DNA from: Kribbella capetownensis
GTDB taxonomy: Bacteria; Actinomycetota; Actinomycetes; Propionibacteriales; Kribbellaceae
Direction: 5' to 3'
Length of the DNA: 64,000 nucleotides
Assembly: GCF_004331485.1 (NCBI RefSeq)
Contig: NZ_SJKD01000004.1
Span: 124,001-188,000 of the forward strand
A model generated the notes under the pieces. It saw only the letters and a program-made list of their open reading frames with translations. It was not told where the DNA came from and made no database searches. This document shows, piece after piece, positions 1 through 8,858 of this stretch; the first letter of the stretch is position 1; each line of letters begins with the position of its first letter. A program made the position numbers and the translations under genes.

Positions 1-608
1 CGGGCCAGGCGATCAGCAGCCTCGTCGTGGACCGGCTCGGCTTCGGCCCGGCCGGCCCTCAGCCGTTCACCACCGTCCGCGTCGTCGGCGCGTTGGTCGC
101 GCTGGTCGCCGTAGTACTGGCGGTCTCGGATCAACTCGGTCACCCCGACGGCCTGCTGCTCGCGATCCTGCCCGCACTGGCCGGGCTCGGCGCCGCGGTC
201 CAGCAGGCGATCAACGGTCGCGTCGCCCGGACCGCTTCACCGGATGCGTACGGCGCGATCGCGGCCGGCGTGGTCAACTTCCTGGTCGGGTTCGCCGCCT
301 TGCTGCTGGTGTTCCTCGTCGATCTCGGGTTCGAGGGCTTGCCGCACCACCTGCCGAGCGAGCCGTGGCTGTACCTCGGCGGCACCTGCGGCGTGATCTT
401 CATCAGCGCCGCGGCGGCCGTGGTCCGGGTGGTCGGCGTGTTCGTGCTCGGCCTCGGCACCATCGCCGGTCAGTTGATCGCGAGCCTGTTCATCGACCTG
501 TTCCTCCCGGCCGCCGACAAGGCGGTCACGTCCCCGGTCGTCGCCGGCACCGTGCTCGCCCTCGCCGCCGTCGTGATCGCGGCAGTGCCGAACCTCCGCC
601 GCCACTAA
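1..608 (+). CDS. DMT-family transporter of the YdcZ (DUF606) type, 5' truncated
   Basis: This is an integral membrane protein of the drug/metabolite transporter superfamily, YdcZ/DUF606 branch. The reading frame is open from base 3 with no start, so the gene begins before the window; a GTG at 27 is internal, because the residues before it (GQAISSLVV) match a family helix. About six hydrophobic segments are visible, including a repeated GxxAAVQQAINGRVA stretch typical of DUF606 tandem halves. The stop (606-608) overlaps the stop of the convergent EamA gene by four bases. The substrate cannot be inferred. Confidence 0.8.
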   Translation, partial: GQAISSLVVDRLGFGPAGPQPFTTVRVVGALVALVAVVLAVSDQLGHPDGLLLAILPALAGLGAAVQQAINGRVARTASPDAYGAIAAGVVNFLVGFAALLLVFLVDLGFEGLPHHLPSEPWLYLGGTCGVIFISAAAAVVRVVGVFVLGLGTIAGQLIASLFIDLFLPAADKAVTSPVVAGTVLALAAVVIAAVPNLRRH

Positions 609-1573
609 CCGGTGGTCGCCGGCGCCACGACCGCGGGCTTGCGCCGCAGCGACGCCAGCAGCCCCTGCGACACCGCGACGCCGAGCAGTACGACGAGGCC
701 GCCGACCGGCTGGTACCAGGCGATGTGCTCGTGCAGCACGATCACGCCGACCAGGATCGAGAACACCGGCATCAGATACGTCACCATCGACGACCGGCTG
801 GCCCCGATCAGCCGGATGTTGCGCAGGCTGAGCACGAATGCGAGTCCGCTGCCGAGCGCACCCAGCGCCACCACACTCAGCACCACCTCGATCGACAGCG
901 ACCACGGCGCCGGCGGCGCCTGCCGGGTGACGATCGGCGCCACGATCGCGAGCTGGACCGTTGCGCAGAGCAACAAGCTGGCGGACAGCGCCGTACCGGA
1001 CAGTGTGGTCCCGGCGATGAACCGCTTCTGGTACGGGATCGCCAGTCCGTAGAACACCGCCGCGAGCATGCACAGCGCCTGCCCGGTCAGATCCGCGCCG
1101 CCTTCGACATTCCAGGCGCCGAGTACGACGAGCATGCCGGCGAACCCGATGATCAGGCCGGACACCTTCTGCAGCGAGAACGTCTCGGTCCGGAAGAGCA
1201 GCACCGCGATCGGCAGCACGATCAGCGGAGTGATCCCGTTCCAGATCCCCGCCAGCAGCGAGGGGATGCGCTGCTCGCCGTACCCGAACAGGGTCCAGGG
1301 GATCGCGGAGCCGATCGCGCCGACCACGAACGAGTGCAGCCACAACCGCGGCTCGCGGGGCAGCGACTCGCGCTTCACCGCGAGGATCGTGACCAGGACG
1401 AGAGAGCCCGCGATCACCCGTCCGAGCGCCAGGTAGAGCGGCGGTAGCTCCCGGACGCCGACTGAGATGAACAGGAAGCTGCAACCCCAGATGGCCGCGA
1501 GGACCAGCATCGTCGGGAGCCAGGCCTGCAGCGGTGCCTGGTCAGTAGTCGTCTCGGTGCTCACTCCTGACAT
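605..1573 (-). CDS. EamA/DMT-family transporter (RhaT-like permease)
   Basis: This is a 322-residue inner-membrane permease of the drug/metabolite transporter superfamily with two EamA halves. The first half opens with a WGCSFLFISVGVRELPP helix and the second carries GALGSGLAFVLSLRNIRLIGASRSS. About ten hydrophobic segments fill the length, which is normal for the family. ATG 1573 is used; GTG 1564 (VSTETTT) is also possible because AGGAG sits close to it. The neighbouring convergent gene is also a DMT transporter, but of the DUF606 type. The substrate is unknown; amino acid or metabolite export is usual for relatives. Confidence 0.85.
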   Translation of the reverse strand: MSGVSTETTTDQAPLQAWLPTMLVLAAIWGCSFLFISVGVRELPPLYLALGRVIAGSLVLVTILAVKRESLPREPRLWLHSFVVGAIGSAIPWTLFGYGEQRIPSLLAGIWNGITPLIVLPIAVLLFRTETFSLQKVSGLIIGFAGMLVVLGAWNVEGGADLTGQALCMLAAVFYGLAIPYQKRFIAGTTLSGTALSASLLLCATVQLAIVAPIVTRQAPPAPWSLSIEVVLSVVALGALGSGLAFVLSLRNIRLIGASRSSMVTYLMPVFSILVGVIVLHEHIAWYQPVGGLVVLLGVAVSQGLLASLRRKPAVVAPATTG

Positions 1574-1684
1574 CCTGCACTACCTGATCGACAGTTCGTA
1601 TATATCTGCCCGGCATCGGGCAGTGATGGTGGGAAATGGCCACCCGGTGACTGAGGTCTTGCCCGGCGGGGGAGGATGACGGCC

Positions 1685-2875
1685 ATGGGTGCCTTCGACG
1701 TGATCTCGGTCCGCAAGCAGTTCCCCGCGCTCGACGAGGGCGCCGCACATTTCGACGGTCCGGGCGGCTCGCAGACGCCGCGCGTGGTCGCGGACGCCGT
1801 CGCGGCCACGATGGTCGCGGCGATGGCGAATCGTGGTCACCTCACCGCGGCCGAGCGACGGGCCGACGAGATCGTCGTCGCCGCCCGCGAGGCGACGGCC
1901 GACCTGCTGGGCACCGATCCGCGCGGCATCGTCTTCGGCCGCAGCATGACTCAGTTGACGTACGACTTCTCCCGCACCCTCGCCAAGTCGTGGGGACCTG
2001 GCGACGAGGTGATCGTCTCGCGCCTCGACCACGACGCGAACGTCCGCCCGTGGGTGCAGGCCGCCGAGGCCGTCGGCGCGACCGTCCGCTGGCTCGGCTT
2101 CGACACTGCGACGTCCGAACTGGACGACATCGCGCCGCTGCTGACAGACCGCACTCGCCTGGTCGCCGCCACCGGCGCGTCCAACCTGCTTGGCACCCGC
2201 CCTGATGTCGCCCGCATCGCCGACCAGGTCCATCAGGCCGGTGCACTGATCTACGTCGACGGTGTCCACCTGACCGCACATGCGCCGGTCGATGCGACGT
2301 ACGCCGATTTCTACGCCTGCTCGCCGTACAAGTTCTTCGGGCCGCATCTCGGCGTGCTGACGGCTGCGCCCGAGTTGCTCGAGACACTGCATCCGGACAA
2401 GTTGCTGCCGTCCGCGGACGTCGTACCCGAGCGCTTCGAGTTCGGGACGCTGCCGTACGAACTCCTGGCCGGGACGACCGCGGCGGTCGACTTCCTCGCC
2501 GGTCTCGGTGGGACCGGGAGCACCCGACGCGAGCGTCTGCTGGACTCGTTGCGGGTGGTCGAGGAGTACGAGGACAGCCTCCGGGAGGGCCTCGAATCCC
2601 GGCTGGCCGCCATCCCCGGAATCACACTCCACGGCCACGCCTCCCGCCGTACGCCGACCCTGCTGTTCACCGTGGACGGCTGGGAACCGTCGACGGTGGC
2701 CGCGCGACTGGCGGCGGCCGGCGTCAACGCCCCGGCCGGCTCGTTCTACGCCTACGAACCCGCCCGCCACCTCGGTCTGGGCCCGGCGGGAGGGGTCCGT
2801 GTCGGCCTCGCGCCGTACACGGATCAGTCCGATGTGGACCGTCTGGTGGACGCGATCACCCGTCTTGACGATTAA
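1685..2875 (+). CDS. Class V aminotransferase, cysteine-desulfurase-like (SufS/CsdA superfamily)
   Basis: This is a PLP-dependent fold-type I enzyme of about 396 residues, resembling the cysteine desulfurase-like TIGR01976 group. Visible are GGSQTPRVV near the start, the PLP-binding aspartate/His region YVDGVHLTAHAPVD, and the probable Schiff-base lysine in CSPYKFFGPHLG. A perfect GGGGGAGG Shine-Dalgarno at 1668-1675 is 9 nt before ATG 1685, while ATG 1676 abuts it, so 1685 is preferred. No Suf/Isc genes lie nearby, so a role in general Fe-S assembly is unlikely. The reaction (desulfuration or aminotransfer) cannot be decided from sequence alone. Confidence 0.8.
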   Translation: MGAFDVISVRKQFPALDEGAAHFDGPGGSQTPRVVADAVAATMVAAMANRGHLTAAERRADEIVVAAREATADLLGTDPRGIVFGRSMTQLTYDFSRTLAKSWGPGDEVIVSRLDHDANVRPWVQAAEAVGATVRWLGFDTATSELDDIAPLLTDRTRLVAATGASNLLGTRPDVARIADQVHQAGALIYVDGVHLTAHAPVDATYADFYACSPYKFFGPHLGVLTAAPELLETLHPDKLLPSADVVPERFEFGTLPYELLAGTTAAVDFLAGLGGTGSTRRERLLDSLRVVEEYEDSLREGLESRLAAIPGITLHGHASRRTPTLLFTVDGWEPSTVAARLAAAGVNAPAGSFYAYEPARHLGLGPAGGVRVGLAPYTDQSDVDRLVDAITRLDD

Positions 2876-2894
2876 TCAGGCGACTATCTAAAGT
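2865..2894 (+). promoter_or_regulatory. Sigma-70-like promoter of the GH-D/ROK/GH125 operon
   Basis: TTGACG at 2865-2870 and TAAAGT at 2889-2894 are separated by 18 nt. Transcription would begin near 2901, which makes GTG 2897 an unlikely start and supports GTG 2924 downstream of GAGGGGG (2913-2919). The 8-bp palindrome GATTAATC lies inside the spacer and could be part of a regulator site; the ROK protein encoded in the operon is the obvious candidate. Confidence 0.5.
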
Positions 2895-2923
2895 CTGTGG
2901 GGAAATTCGTTCGAGGGGGTTGG

Positions 2924-4489
2924 GTGAGAGAACCGAGCGCGGTCTTCGTCCAGGTCGGTTCTGCGGACGCCCTGATCACAACGGTCCGGAACGGCACGGC
3001 CTGGTCGGCCGCCGGAGTCGACGTGGAGTGGTCCGACGGCGCCGTCGAGGTGACCGCCGCAGCCGTCTCGCGAGTCGCCCTCCGCTGGGCCGAAGCGTTG
3101 CCGGCCGAGGCGCTGGTGCTCGGCGACGCCTGGGAACGCTCGTACGGCGACCTGCAGTGGCGTCATCTGCAGCCCGAGCGACTGCTCCCGTGGCACTTCC
3201 TCGCCCACGATCCGCGGACCGGGAGCACGGCCGGCGCAGGCGTGGACGTCCAGCCGAATGCGTTCTGCGCGTGGACGGTCGACGCGGATGGGTTCACTCT
3301 GTGGCTAGACCTTCGCAACGGTGGCGGTCCGACCCAGCTGAACGGCCGGACCCTGACCGCCGCGATCGTCCGCAGTTTCGACGACGCCGGCACCCCGTGG
3401 CAGACCCTGGAAGCAGCGGTCGCCACCATGAGCTCCCGGCTACCGGCGCGACCTGAGCCCGCGCCGGTAGTCGGGGCCAACAACTGGTACTACGCGTACG
3501 GCCAGAACTTCGACGAGAAGGCGGTGCTCAAGGACGCCGCCACGATCGTCGAACTGGCCGACGGTCACCCGGTCAAGCCGTTCAGCGTTGTCGACGACGG
3601 CTGGTACCCGGGCGGTATCGCGTCCGGCGGTCCGTGGGACCTCGGCAAGCCCGGTGTCTTCGACGACCTGGCCGGTACTGCGGCCGCGATCAAGGAGCTC
3701 GGTGCCCGGCCAGGCCTGTGGTTCCGTCCGCTCCTGGTCCGCGAGGCCGGTCCGTTGGGTCGCTCCGGACCCGGCAACGGCCGCGCGCTCGACCCGTCGT
3801 ACCCCGAGGTCCTGGACCTCGTCCGCGCGGATCTGCAGCGGTTCAAAGGCTGGGGTTTCGAGCTGGTGAAGCACGACTTCAGCACGTACGACGTCTTCGG
3901 CCGGTTCGGGCCGGCGATGGGGTCGCGGCTGACGGACAGCGGTTGGCAGCTCCACGATCCGGCGCGGACGACGGCCGAGATCGTGCTGGCGCTCTACCGC
4001 GCGATCCGGTCCGCGGCCGACGACGTCGTACTGATCGGATGCAACACCGTCGGGCATCTCGCGGCGGGACTGGTCGACGTACAGCGCACCGGTGACGACA
4101 CGTCCGGCCGGGACTGGGAGCGGACGCGGAAGATGGGCGTGAACACACTCGCGTTCCGCCTGCCGCAGCACAACCGGTTCTTCACCGTCGACGCGGACTG
4201 CGTCCCGTGTACGCCGGAGACGCCCTGGGAGCTGAATCAGCGCTTCCTGGAGCTGGTCGCCCGGTCGGGCACGGCGCTGTTCGTGTCGGTCGATCCGGCG
4301 GCCCGGACGGAGCAGACGGACCGGGCGTTGAGTGACGGTATACGGTTGGCGCTCAGTGGTGGAGACGCGTCCGGGATCGAGCCGGTGGACTGGCTCGTGA
4401 ACACCACACCGAGCGCGTGGCGCACGGGGAGCGGGACCGTCCACTACGACTGGTCACGTCCGTGGGGTGCGGACCCGGTTTCCGGCTGA
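2924..4489 (+). CDS. Clan GH-D glycoside hydrolase (alpha-galactosidase-like, GH36/GH27-type)
   Basis: This is a retaining alpha-glycosidase of about 521 residues with a beta-rich N-terminal part followed by a (beta/alpha)8 barrel. Clan GH-D signatures are visible: FSVVDDGWYPGG, PGLWFRPLLV, a nucleophile strand ELVKHDFSTYDV (Asp in KHD), and a probable acid/base Asp in RTGDDTSGRDW. There is no signal peptide, so it should act on imported oligosaccharides. GTG 2897 would extend it by nine residues but lies before the predicted transcript start. It leads an operon with a ROK regulator and a GH125 mannosidase. The exact glycoside (galactoside or N-acetylgalactosaminide) is uncertain. Confidence 0.75.
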   Translation: MREPSAVFVQVGSADALITTVRNGTAWSAAGVDVEWSDGAVEVTAAAVSRVALRWAEALPAEALVLGDAWERSYGDLQWRHLQPERLLPWHFLAHDPRTGSTAGAGVDVQPNAFCAWTVDADGFTLWLDLRNGGGPTQLNGRTLTAAIVRSFDDAGTPWQTLEAAVATMSSRLPARPEPAPVVGANNWYYAYGQNFDEKAVLKDAATIVELADGHPVKPFSVVDDGWYPGGIASGGPWDLGKPGVFDDLAGTAAAIKELGARPGLWFRPLLVREAGPLGRSGPGNGRALDPSYPEVLDLVRADLQRFKGWGFELVKHDFSTYDVFGRFGPAMGSRLTDSGWQLHDPARTTAEIVLALYRAIRSAADDVVLIGCNTVGHLAAGLVDVQRTGDDTSGRDWERTRKMGVNTLAFRLPQHNRFFTVDADCVPCTPETPWELNQRFLELVARSGTALFVSVDPAARTEQTDRALSDGIRLALSGGDASGIEPVDWLVNTTPSAWRTGSGTVHYDWSRPWGADPVSG

Positions 4490-4499
4490 TGGGGGAGTT

Positions 4500-5744
4500 G
4501 TGAGCGTTCGCCGGGGCACGAACCTCGATCGCGTCGGCGGTTTCAACGACGCGGTGGTCCTCGACGCGATCCGCCGCAGTGCCCGGCTGAGCCGGGTGGA
4601 GCTTGCCGAGGTCACCGGCCTGTCCGGCCAGGCGATCTCCAACATCACGCGCCGACTGCTCGAAGCGGGACTGCTCCGCGAAGCCGGTCGGCAGAAGAGC
4701 ACCGGCCTGGGCAAGCCACGCACCCTGCTCGAGCTAGAACCCGCCGGCCAGTACGCCGTCGGCGTTCACCTCGACCCTGCGGTCGTGACTGTCGTCGTAC
4801 TCGACCTCACCGGTGAAGTGATCACGCGTCGCAGCGTTGGTACGCCGTCCACGGACGACCCGGAGGTCCTGATCGACAGGATCGCGGCCACGATCGAGGA
4901 CGTGATCACCGAGGCCGGGGCACCACGCGATCGCGTCACCGGTGTCGGGATCGCCGCACCCGGACCGATCGACGTCGAACGCGGCGTAGTCGTGGACCCG
5001 CCGAACCTGTCCGCCTGGCATCTGGTCCCGCTACGGGACGAGTTGCGCGAGCGGATCGGGTTGCCCGTGCTCCTGGACAAGGACGTGACGGCGGCGGCTT
5101 CGGCCGAGAAGTGGGCCGGCGGAGATGGCAGCTTCGTCTTCTTCTACCTCGGTACTGGCGTCGGCGCCGGGCTCGTGATCGGCGACGAGGTGGTCCGCGG
5201 GTCGTCCAGCAATGTCGGCGAGATCGGTCACGTGATCGTCGACCCGGACGGCCCGGTCTGCTACTGCGGACGCCGCGGCTGCGTCGGCGAGACCAGCCAG
5301 CCGCGCTACCTGGTCCAGCAGGCGATGCAGGCCGGAGTACTTGCTCAGGGCATCGATCTGGACGATCGCGGCGCGGTCGACGCCGCCTTCGCCCGGCTCT
5401 GCTCGGAGGCCGGAGACGGGCCGGGACTCGCGCGGGAGATCGTCGCGGTGCTGGCCCAGCGGATCGCCAAAGTGGTCGAGGACATCGCGAACCTGCTCGA
5501 CCTCGAGCGCGTGGTGTTCGGCGGCCCGCACTGGGAGCAGCTCGCGCCACTGCTCGGCGACGCGGTCCGCGTCGCCCTCGAGGAACGGTTCCTGGTCCGC
5601 TCGGTGCACCCGTTCGAGGTCTCCGGTACGGCGCTCGGCGTCGACGTCGGCGCGATCGGCGCGGCCAGCCTGGTGCTCGACCAGACGTTCTCGCCCAATC
5701 CCTCGGTGCTGCTGCCCGAACGTGAACTCGTTGGTGAAAGGTGA
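4500..5744 (+). CDS. ROK-family transcriptional regulator
   Basis: This is a sugar-responsive repressor of about 414 residues. An N-terminal winged helix (SRVELAEVTGLSGQAISNIT) is followed by a ROK sugar-kinase-like domain with a phosphate loop (FYLGTGVGAG) and the zinc motif CYCGRRGCVGE after GEIGH. It lies 10 nt after the GH-D hydrolase and 7 nt before GH125, so it is cotranscribed with both and probably controls them. GTG 4500 gives the conserved N-terminus (VSVRRGTNL); GGGGGAG at 4491-4497 is unusually close to it, so the start is not certain. The inducer is probably a mono- or disaccharide released by the flanking enzymes. Confidence 0.85.
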   Translation: MSVRRGTNLDRVGGFNDAVVLDAIRRSARLSRVELAEVTGLSGQAISNITRRLLEAGLLREAGRQKSTGLGKPRTLLELEPAGQYAVGVHLDPAVVTVVVLDLTGEVITRRSVGTPSTDDPEVLIDRIAATIEDVITEAGAPRDRVTGVGIAAPGPIDVERGVVVDPPNLSAWHLVPLRDELRERIGLPVLLDKDVTAAASAEKWAGGDGSFVFFYLGTGVGAGLVIGDEVVRGSSSNVGEIGHVIVDPDGPVCYCGRRGCVGETSQPRYLVQQAMQAGVLAQGIDLDDRGAVDAAFARLCSEAGDGPGLAREIVAVLAQRIAKVVEDIANLLDLERVVFGGPHWEQLAPLLGDAVRVALEERFLVRSVHPFEVSGTALGVDVGAIGAASLVLDQTFSPNPSVLLPERELVGER

Positions 5745-5751
5745 TGTGTCG

Positions 5752-7026
5752 ATGATCGATCCCGAGGTTCTGTCCCGCGCCACCGAGGCGGTCCACCGGG
5801 CGACCGGCGACGAGGTGATCGCGGAGATGTTCCGGCGGTCGATGGCCGAGAACCTGCCCGCGGTGGCCGAGCGGCTGCCCGACGGCACCACGTTCGTGCT
5901 GACCGGCGACATCCCGGCGATGTGGCTGCGCGACTCCGCCGCCCAGCTCCGGCCGTACCTGCTGCTGTGCAAGGACGATCCCGCACTGCAGGACGTACTG
6001 ATCGGCGTCGTGCACCGCCAGCTCGAGTACGTCGTCCTGGACCCGTACGCGAACGCGTTCAATCGGGAGCCGAACGGTGCAGGACATCCCGACGACGAGA
6101 CCGTGATGACGCCGTGGGTGTGGGAACGCAAGTACGAGATCGACTCACTGTGCTTCCCGCTCGACCTGGCGTACCGGCTGTGGCGGATCACCGGCCGCGC
6201 GGACGTGATCGACGAGCGCCTGCGGGCCGCGGCCGACGCGATCATCGACCTGTGGACCGTGGAGCAGGATCACGAGGCGAGGTCGCCGTACCGGTTCCAG
6301 CGGGACGAACCGGACATGCTGCCGACGGACACTCTGGCCCGTGCGGGGCGCGGCCGGCTGACCCGCCCGACGGGGATGTCGTGGAGTGCGTTCCGGCCGA
6401 GTGACGATTCCACCGAGCTCGGGTTCAACGTGCCTGGCAACATGTTCGCGTCCGTAGTGCTCGGCTACCTGCAGGAGATGGCGGCCGAGGTGTTCGCGGA
6501 CGAGTCGCTGGCCGCGCGAGCCAAGGAACTCAAGGCCGACATCGACGACGGCATCGCTCAGCACGGCATGGTCGACCACCCGGAGTACGGCCGGATCTAC
6601 GCGTACGAGGTGGACGGCGCCGGTGCGACCCTGCTGATGGACGACGCCAACATGCCGAGCCTGCTGTCGATGCCCCTCAGCGGGTACGCCGCCGCGGACG
6701 ATCCGGCGTACGTCGCCACTCGCCGGCTGCTGCTGAGCGCCGAGAATCCTTTCTACTACAGCGGAACGTACGCCGCCGGCATCGGCAGCCCGCATACGCC
6801 GCCGGACCAGGTGTGGCCGATCGCCCTTGCGGTGCAGGGTTTGACGAGTACGTCGGCGGAGGAGCGCCAGCGGTTGCTGGAGCTCCTCCGCGACACCACG
6901 GGTGGTACCGGCCAGATGCACGAGTCGTTCCACGTCGAGGATCCGGCCAACTTCACCCGCGAGTGGTTCTCCTGGGCGAACGCGATGTTCTGCGAGCTCG
7001 CGCTCGTCCACGCCGGGATCAGGTGA
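5752..7026 (+). CDS. GH125 exo-alpha-1,6-mannosidase-like hydrolase (DUF1237)
   Basis: This is a 424-residue alpha/alpha-barrel enzyme of glycoside hydrolase family 125, whose characterised members remove non-reducing alpha-1,6-mannose by inversion. Family marks include TGDIPAMWLRDSAAQLRPY, KYEIDSLCFPL, FNVPGNMFASV, DDANMPSLLS and FHVEDPANFTREWFSWANAMF. ATG 5752 is chosen because AAAGGTG lies about 9 nt upstream; GTG 5746 is also in frame. No signal peptide is present. It is the last gene of the GH-D/ROK operon and overlaps the convergent ABC permease by 8 nt. Its presence points to mannose-containing glycans as the operon's target. Confidence 0.88.
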   Translation: MIDPEVLSRATEAVHRATGDEVIAEMFRRSMAENLPAVAERLPDGTTFVLTGDIPAMWLRDSAAQLRPYLLLCKDDPALQDVLIGVVHRQLEYVVLDPYANAFNREPNGAGHPDDETVMTPWVWERKYEIDSLCFPLDLAYRLWRITGRADVIDERLRAAADAIIDLWTVEQDHEARSPYRFQRDEPDMLPTDTLARAGRGRLTRPTGMSWSAFRPSDDSTELGFNVPGNMFASVVLGYLQEMAAEVFADESLAARAKELKADIDDGIAQHGMVDHPEYGRIYAYEVDGAGATLLMDDANMPSLLSMPLSGYAAADDPAYVATRRLLLSAENPFYYSGTYAAGIGSPHTPPDQVWPIALAVQGLTSTSAEERQRLLELLRDTTGGTGQMHESFHVEDPANFTREWFSWANAMFCELALVHAGIR

Positions 7027-7864
7027 TGTCCCGCCGCCGGGTCGTCCAGGCGGCCAGTCCGGCGAAGAGCGCGCAGTAGACGAGCAGGGTCAGGAGGGCA
7101 CGGCCGCCGCTGACCGCGTCCCGCACTCCGGGAGGTGCATCGGCCGCGGTGATGCCGGTGACGGCGAACACCAGCGAGCCGGCGTTGGTGCCCGGCAATG
7201 CGTTGGTCACCACGTCGAGGTCCGGCAGCAGGCTGCTCACGACGCCGGCCAGCAGGGTCTCGATCCCCAGGATCCACACGACGCCCAGCCCGATCGGCAG
7301 CGCGACGTTGCGGAAGGCAACGGCCAGGACCGCACCGGCCAGGCACCACATCATCAGCACCAGCCAGCCGCCGGCGAGCCCACGCAGCAGGTCGAGCGGT
7401 CCCGGCCAGCTCATCGAGCCGTCCTCGGCCGCGGCGATCCCGATACTGCACAGCGCGGAGGCGACGAAGATGCCGAGCACCCAGACCACGATCATGGTGC
7501 CGAGGGCAAGGAACTGTGCGGTCAGTACGGAAGCGCGACCGGGCCGCTGGGTCAGGATCGTCTTCAGCGTGCCCCAGGTGTACTCGCCGCCGATCACGAT
7601 CGCGCCGAGCACCAGGGCCAGCGCACCGGCGAAGATCGGATAGCCGCCGATCGTGTTGTCCAGCACGTGGCTCGGCAGCATGCCCTCGAGGACCTGGGCC
7701 CGCGGTACGCCGTCGGTCCCCGGGTTGTCGTCGCCGGTGGTGTAGCCGAGGTATGGCAACAGATAGCCGAAGATCAGGCTCAGCACCAGCCCGGCGCCGA
7801 ACAGCACCCACACCGCTGATCGCTTGCGGAGCTTCAGCAACTCCGCTCGGTAACTACCCAACAT
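7019..7864 (-). CDS. ABC-2 type transporter permease
   Basis: This is a 281-residue membrane subunit with six hydrophobic segments and an N-terminal LGSYRAELLKLRKRSAVWVL amphipathic entry helix typical of ABC-2 permeases. A large extracellular loop follows the first helix (GYTTGDDNPGTDGVP...). It overlaps the upstream ATPase gene by 11 nt, so the two are translationally coupled and form one exporter. The adjoining histidine kinase and response regulators suggest it is an inducible drug or antimicrobial-peptide exporter, as in many actinobacterial HK-RR-ABC modules; that role is inference. Confidence 0.85.
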   Translation of the reverse strand: MLGSYRAELLKLRKRSAVWVLFGAGLVLSLIFGYLLPYLGYTTGDDNPGTDGVPRAQVLEGMLPSHVLDNTIGGYPIFAGALALVLGAIVIGGEYTWGTLKTILTQRPGRASVLTAQFLALGTMIVVWVLGIFVASALCSIGIAAAEDGSMSWPGPLDLLRGLAGGWLVLMMWCLAGAVLAVAFRNVALPIGLGVVWILGIETLLAGVVSSLLPDLDVVTNALPGTNAGSLVFAVTGITAADAPPGVRDAVSGGRALLTLLVYCALFAGLAAWTTRRRDIT

Positions 7865-8774
7865 CAGCCCTCTCCTCGCTGGTGGTGAGCTCGAAGAAGA
7901 TGTCCTCCAGAGCCCGTTCCGTGCTGTGCAACTCCGACACCGCGATGCCGGCCTCGACCAGGACCCGGTTCACCTCGGCGGCCCGGTCCGGGGCCACCTT
8001 GACCCGCAGCGTGTCGTCGTACAGGTGGACCGTGCCGGCGCCGAGGAACTCGGTGAGGACCGACTGCGCGGTCTCCCGCGGTGCGGCCCGGACGACCAGT
8101 TCCTGCTCGCCGCGCAGGTCCTCGACGTTGTGCTCGGCAACCATCCGGCCGGAGTTGATGATGCCGACCCGGTCACAGATCTGCTGCACCTCGCCGAGCA
8201 GGTGGCTGGACAGCAGCACGGTCCGTCCCTCGGAGCCGAGCTCCCGGATCAGCCGGCGCATGTCCCGCATCCCGGCCGGATCGAGCCCGTTGGTCGGCTC
8301 ATCCAGGATCACCAGTTCGGGGTCCTTCAGCAGCGCGGCCGCGACCCCGAGCCGTTGCTTCATCCCCAGGGAGTACGTCGAGAACCGGTCCTTGGCCCGA
8401 TCGGCGAGATCGACCAGGTCCAGCACCTCGTCGATGCGTTCCCGCGGCACCTCGGCGTACTCCGCGAGCAGCCGCAGGTTGTCCAGGCCGGACAGGTACG
8501 GGTAGAACGCCGGCGACTCGATCATCGACCCGGTCCGCCCGAGTACGTCGGCCTGGCCCGGGGAGCCACCGAGGACGCGGACACTGCCGCTCGTCGGTGC
8601 GATCAGCCCGGTCAGGATCCGCAACGTCGTCGTCTTCCCGGCGCCGTTCGGCCCGAGGAACCCGTAGACCTCGCCGGGCAGCACCGTCAGATCGACACCG
8701 TCGACCGCCAAGGTGTCGCCGTACCTCTTCGTCAACCCGGTCACCTCGACCAGCGGAGCAGCTGTCTCGTTCAT
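7854..8774 (-). CDS. ABC transporter ATP-binding protein (DrrA/CcmA type)
   Basis: This is a 306-residue ATPase. Walker A is GPNGAGKTTT, the signature is YSLGMKQRLGVA, Walker B is LVILDEPTNGLD, and the switch histidine is in LLSSHLLGE. A C-terminal extension of about 90 residues, typical of antibiotic-export ATPases, follows the core. It pairs with the permease downstream and lies 84 nt after a LuxR response regulator gene on the same strand. ATG 8774 gives the usual short N-terminus. Export of a small molecule or peptide is the likely role. Confidence 0.9.
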   Translation of the reverse strand: MNETAAPLVEVTGLTKRYGDTLAVDGVDLTVLPGEVYGFLGPNGAGKTTTLRILTGLIAPTSGSVRVLGGSPGQADVLGRTGSMIESPAFYPYLSGLDNLRLLAEYAEVPRERIDEVLDLVDLADRAKDRFSTYSLGMKQRLGVAAALLKDPELVILDEPTNGLDPAGMRDMRRLIRELGSEGRTVLLSSHLLGEVQQICDRVGIINSGRMVAEHNVEDLRGEQELVVRAAPRETAQSVLTEFLGAGTVHLYDDTLRVKVAPDRAAEVNRVLVEAGIAVSELHSTERALEDIFFELTTSEERADVG

Positions 8775-8858
8775 GGCAACGAGACTGCCGGTCGAGCGCC
8801 TGGTGCCGCGTCGGCCGGAGGGAGTGACCGCTCCTACCGCAGCCGGAGTACTCCGGGG

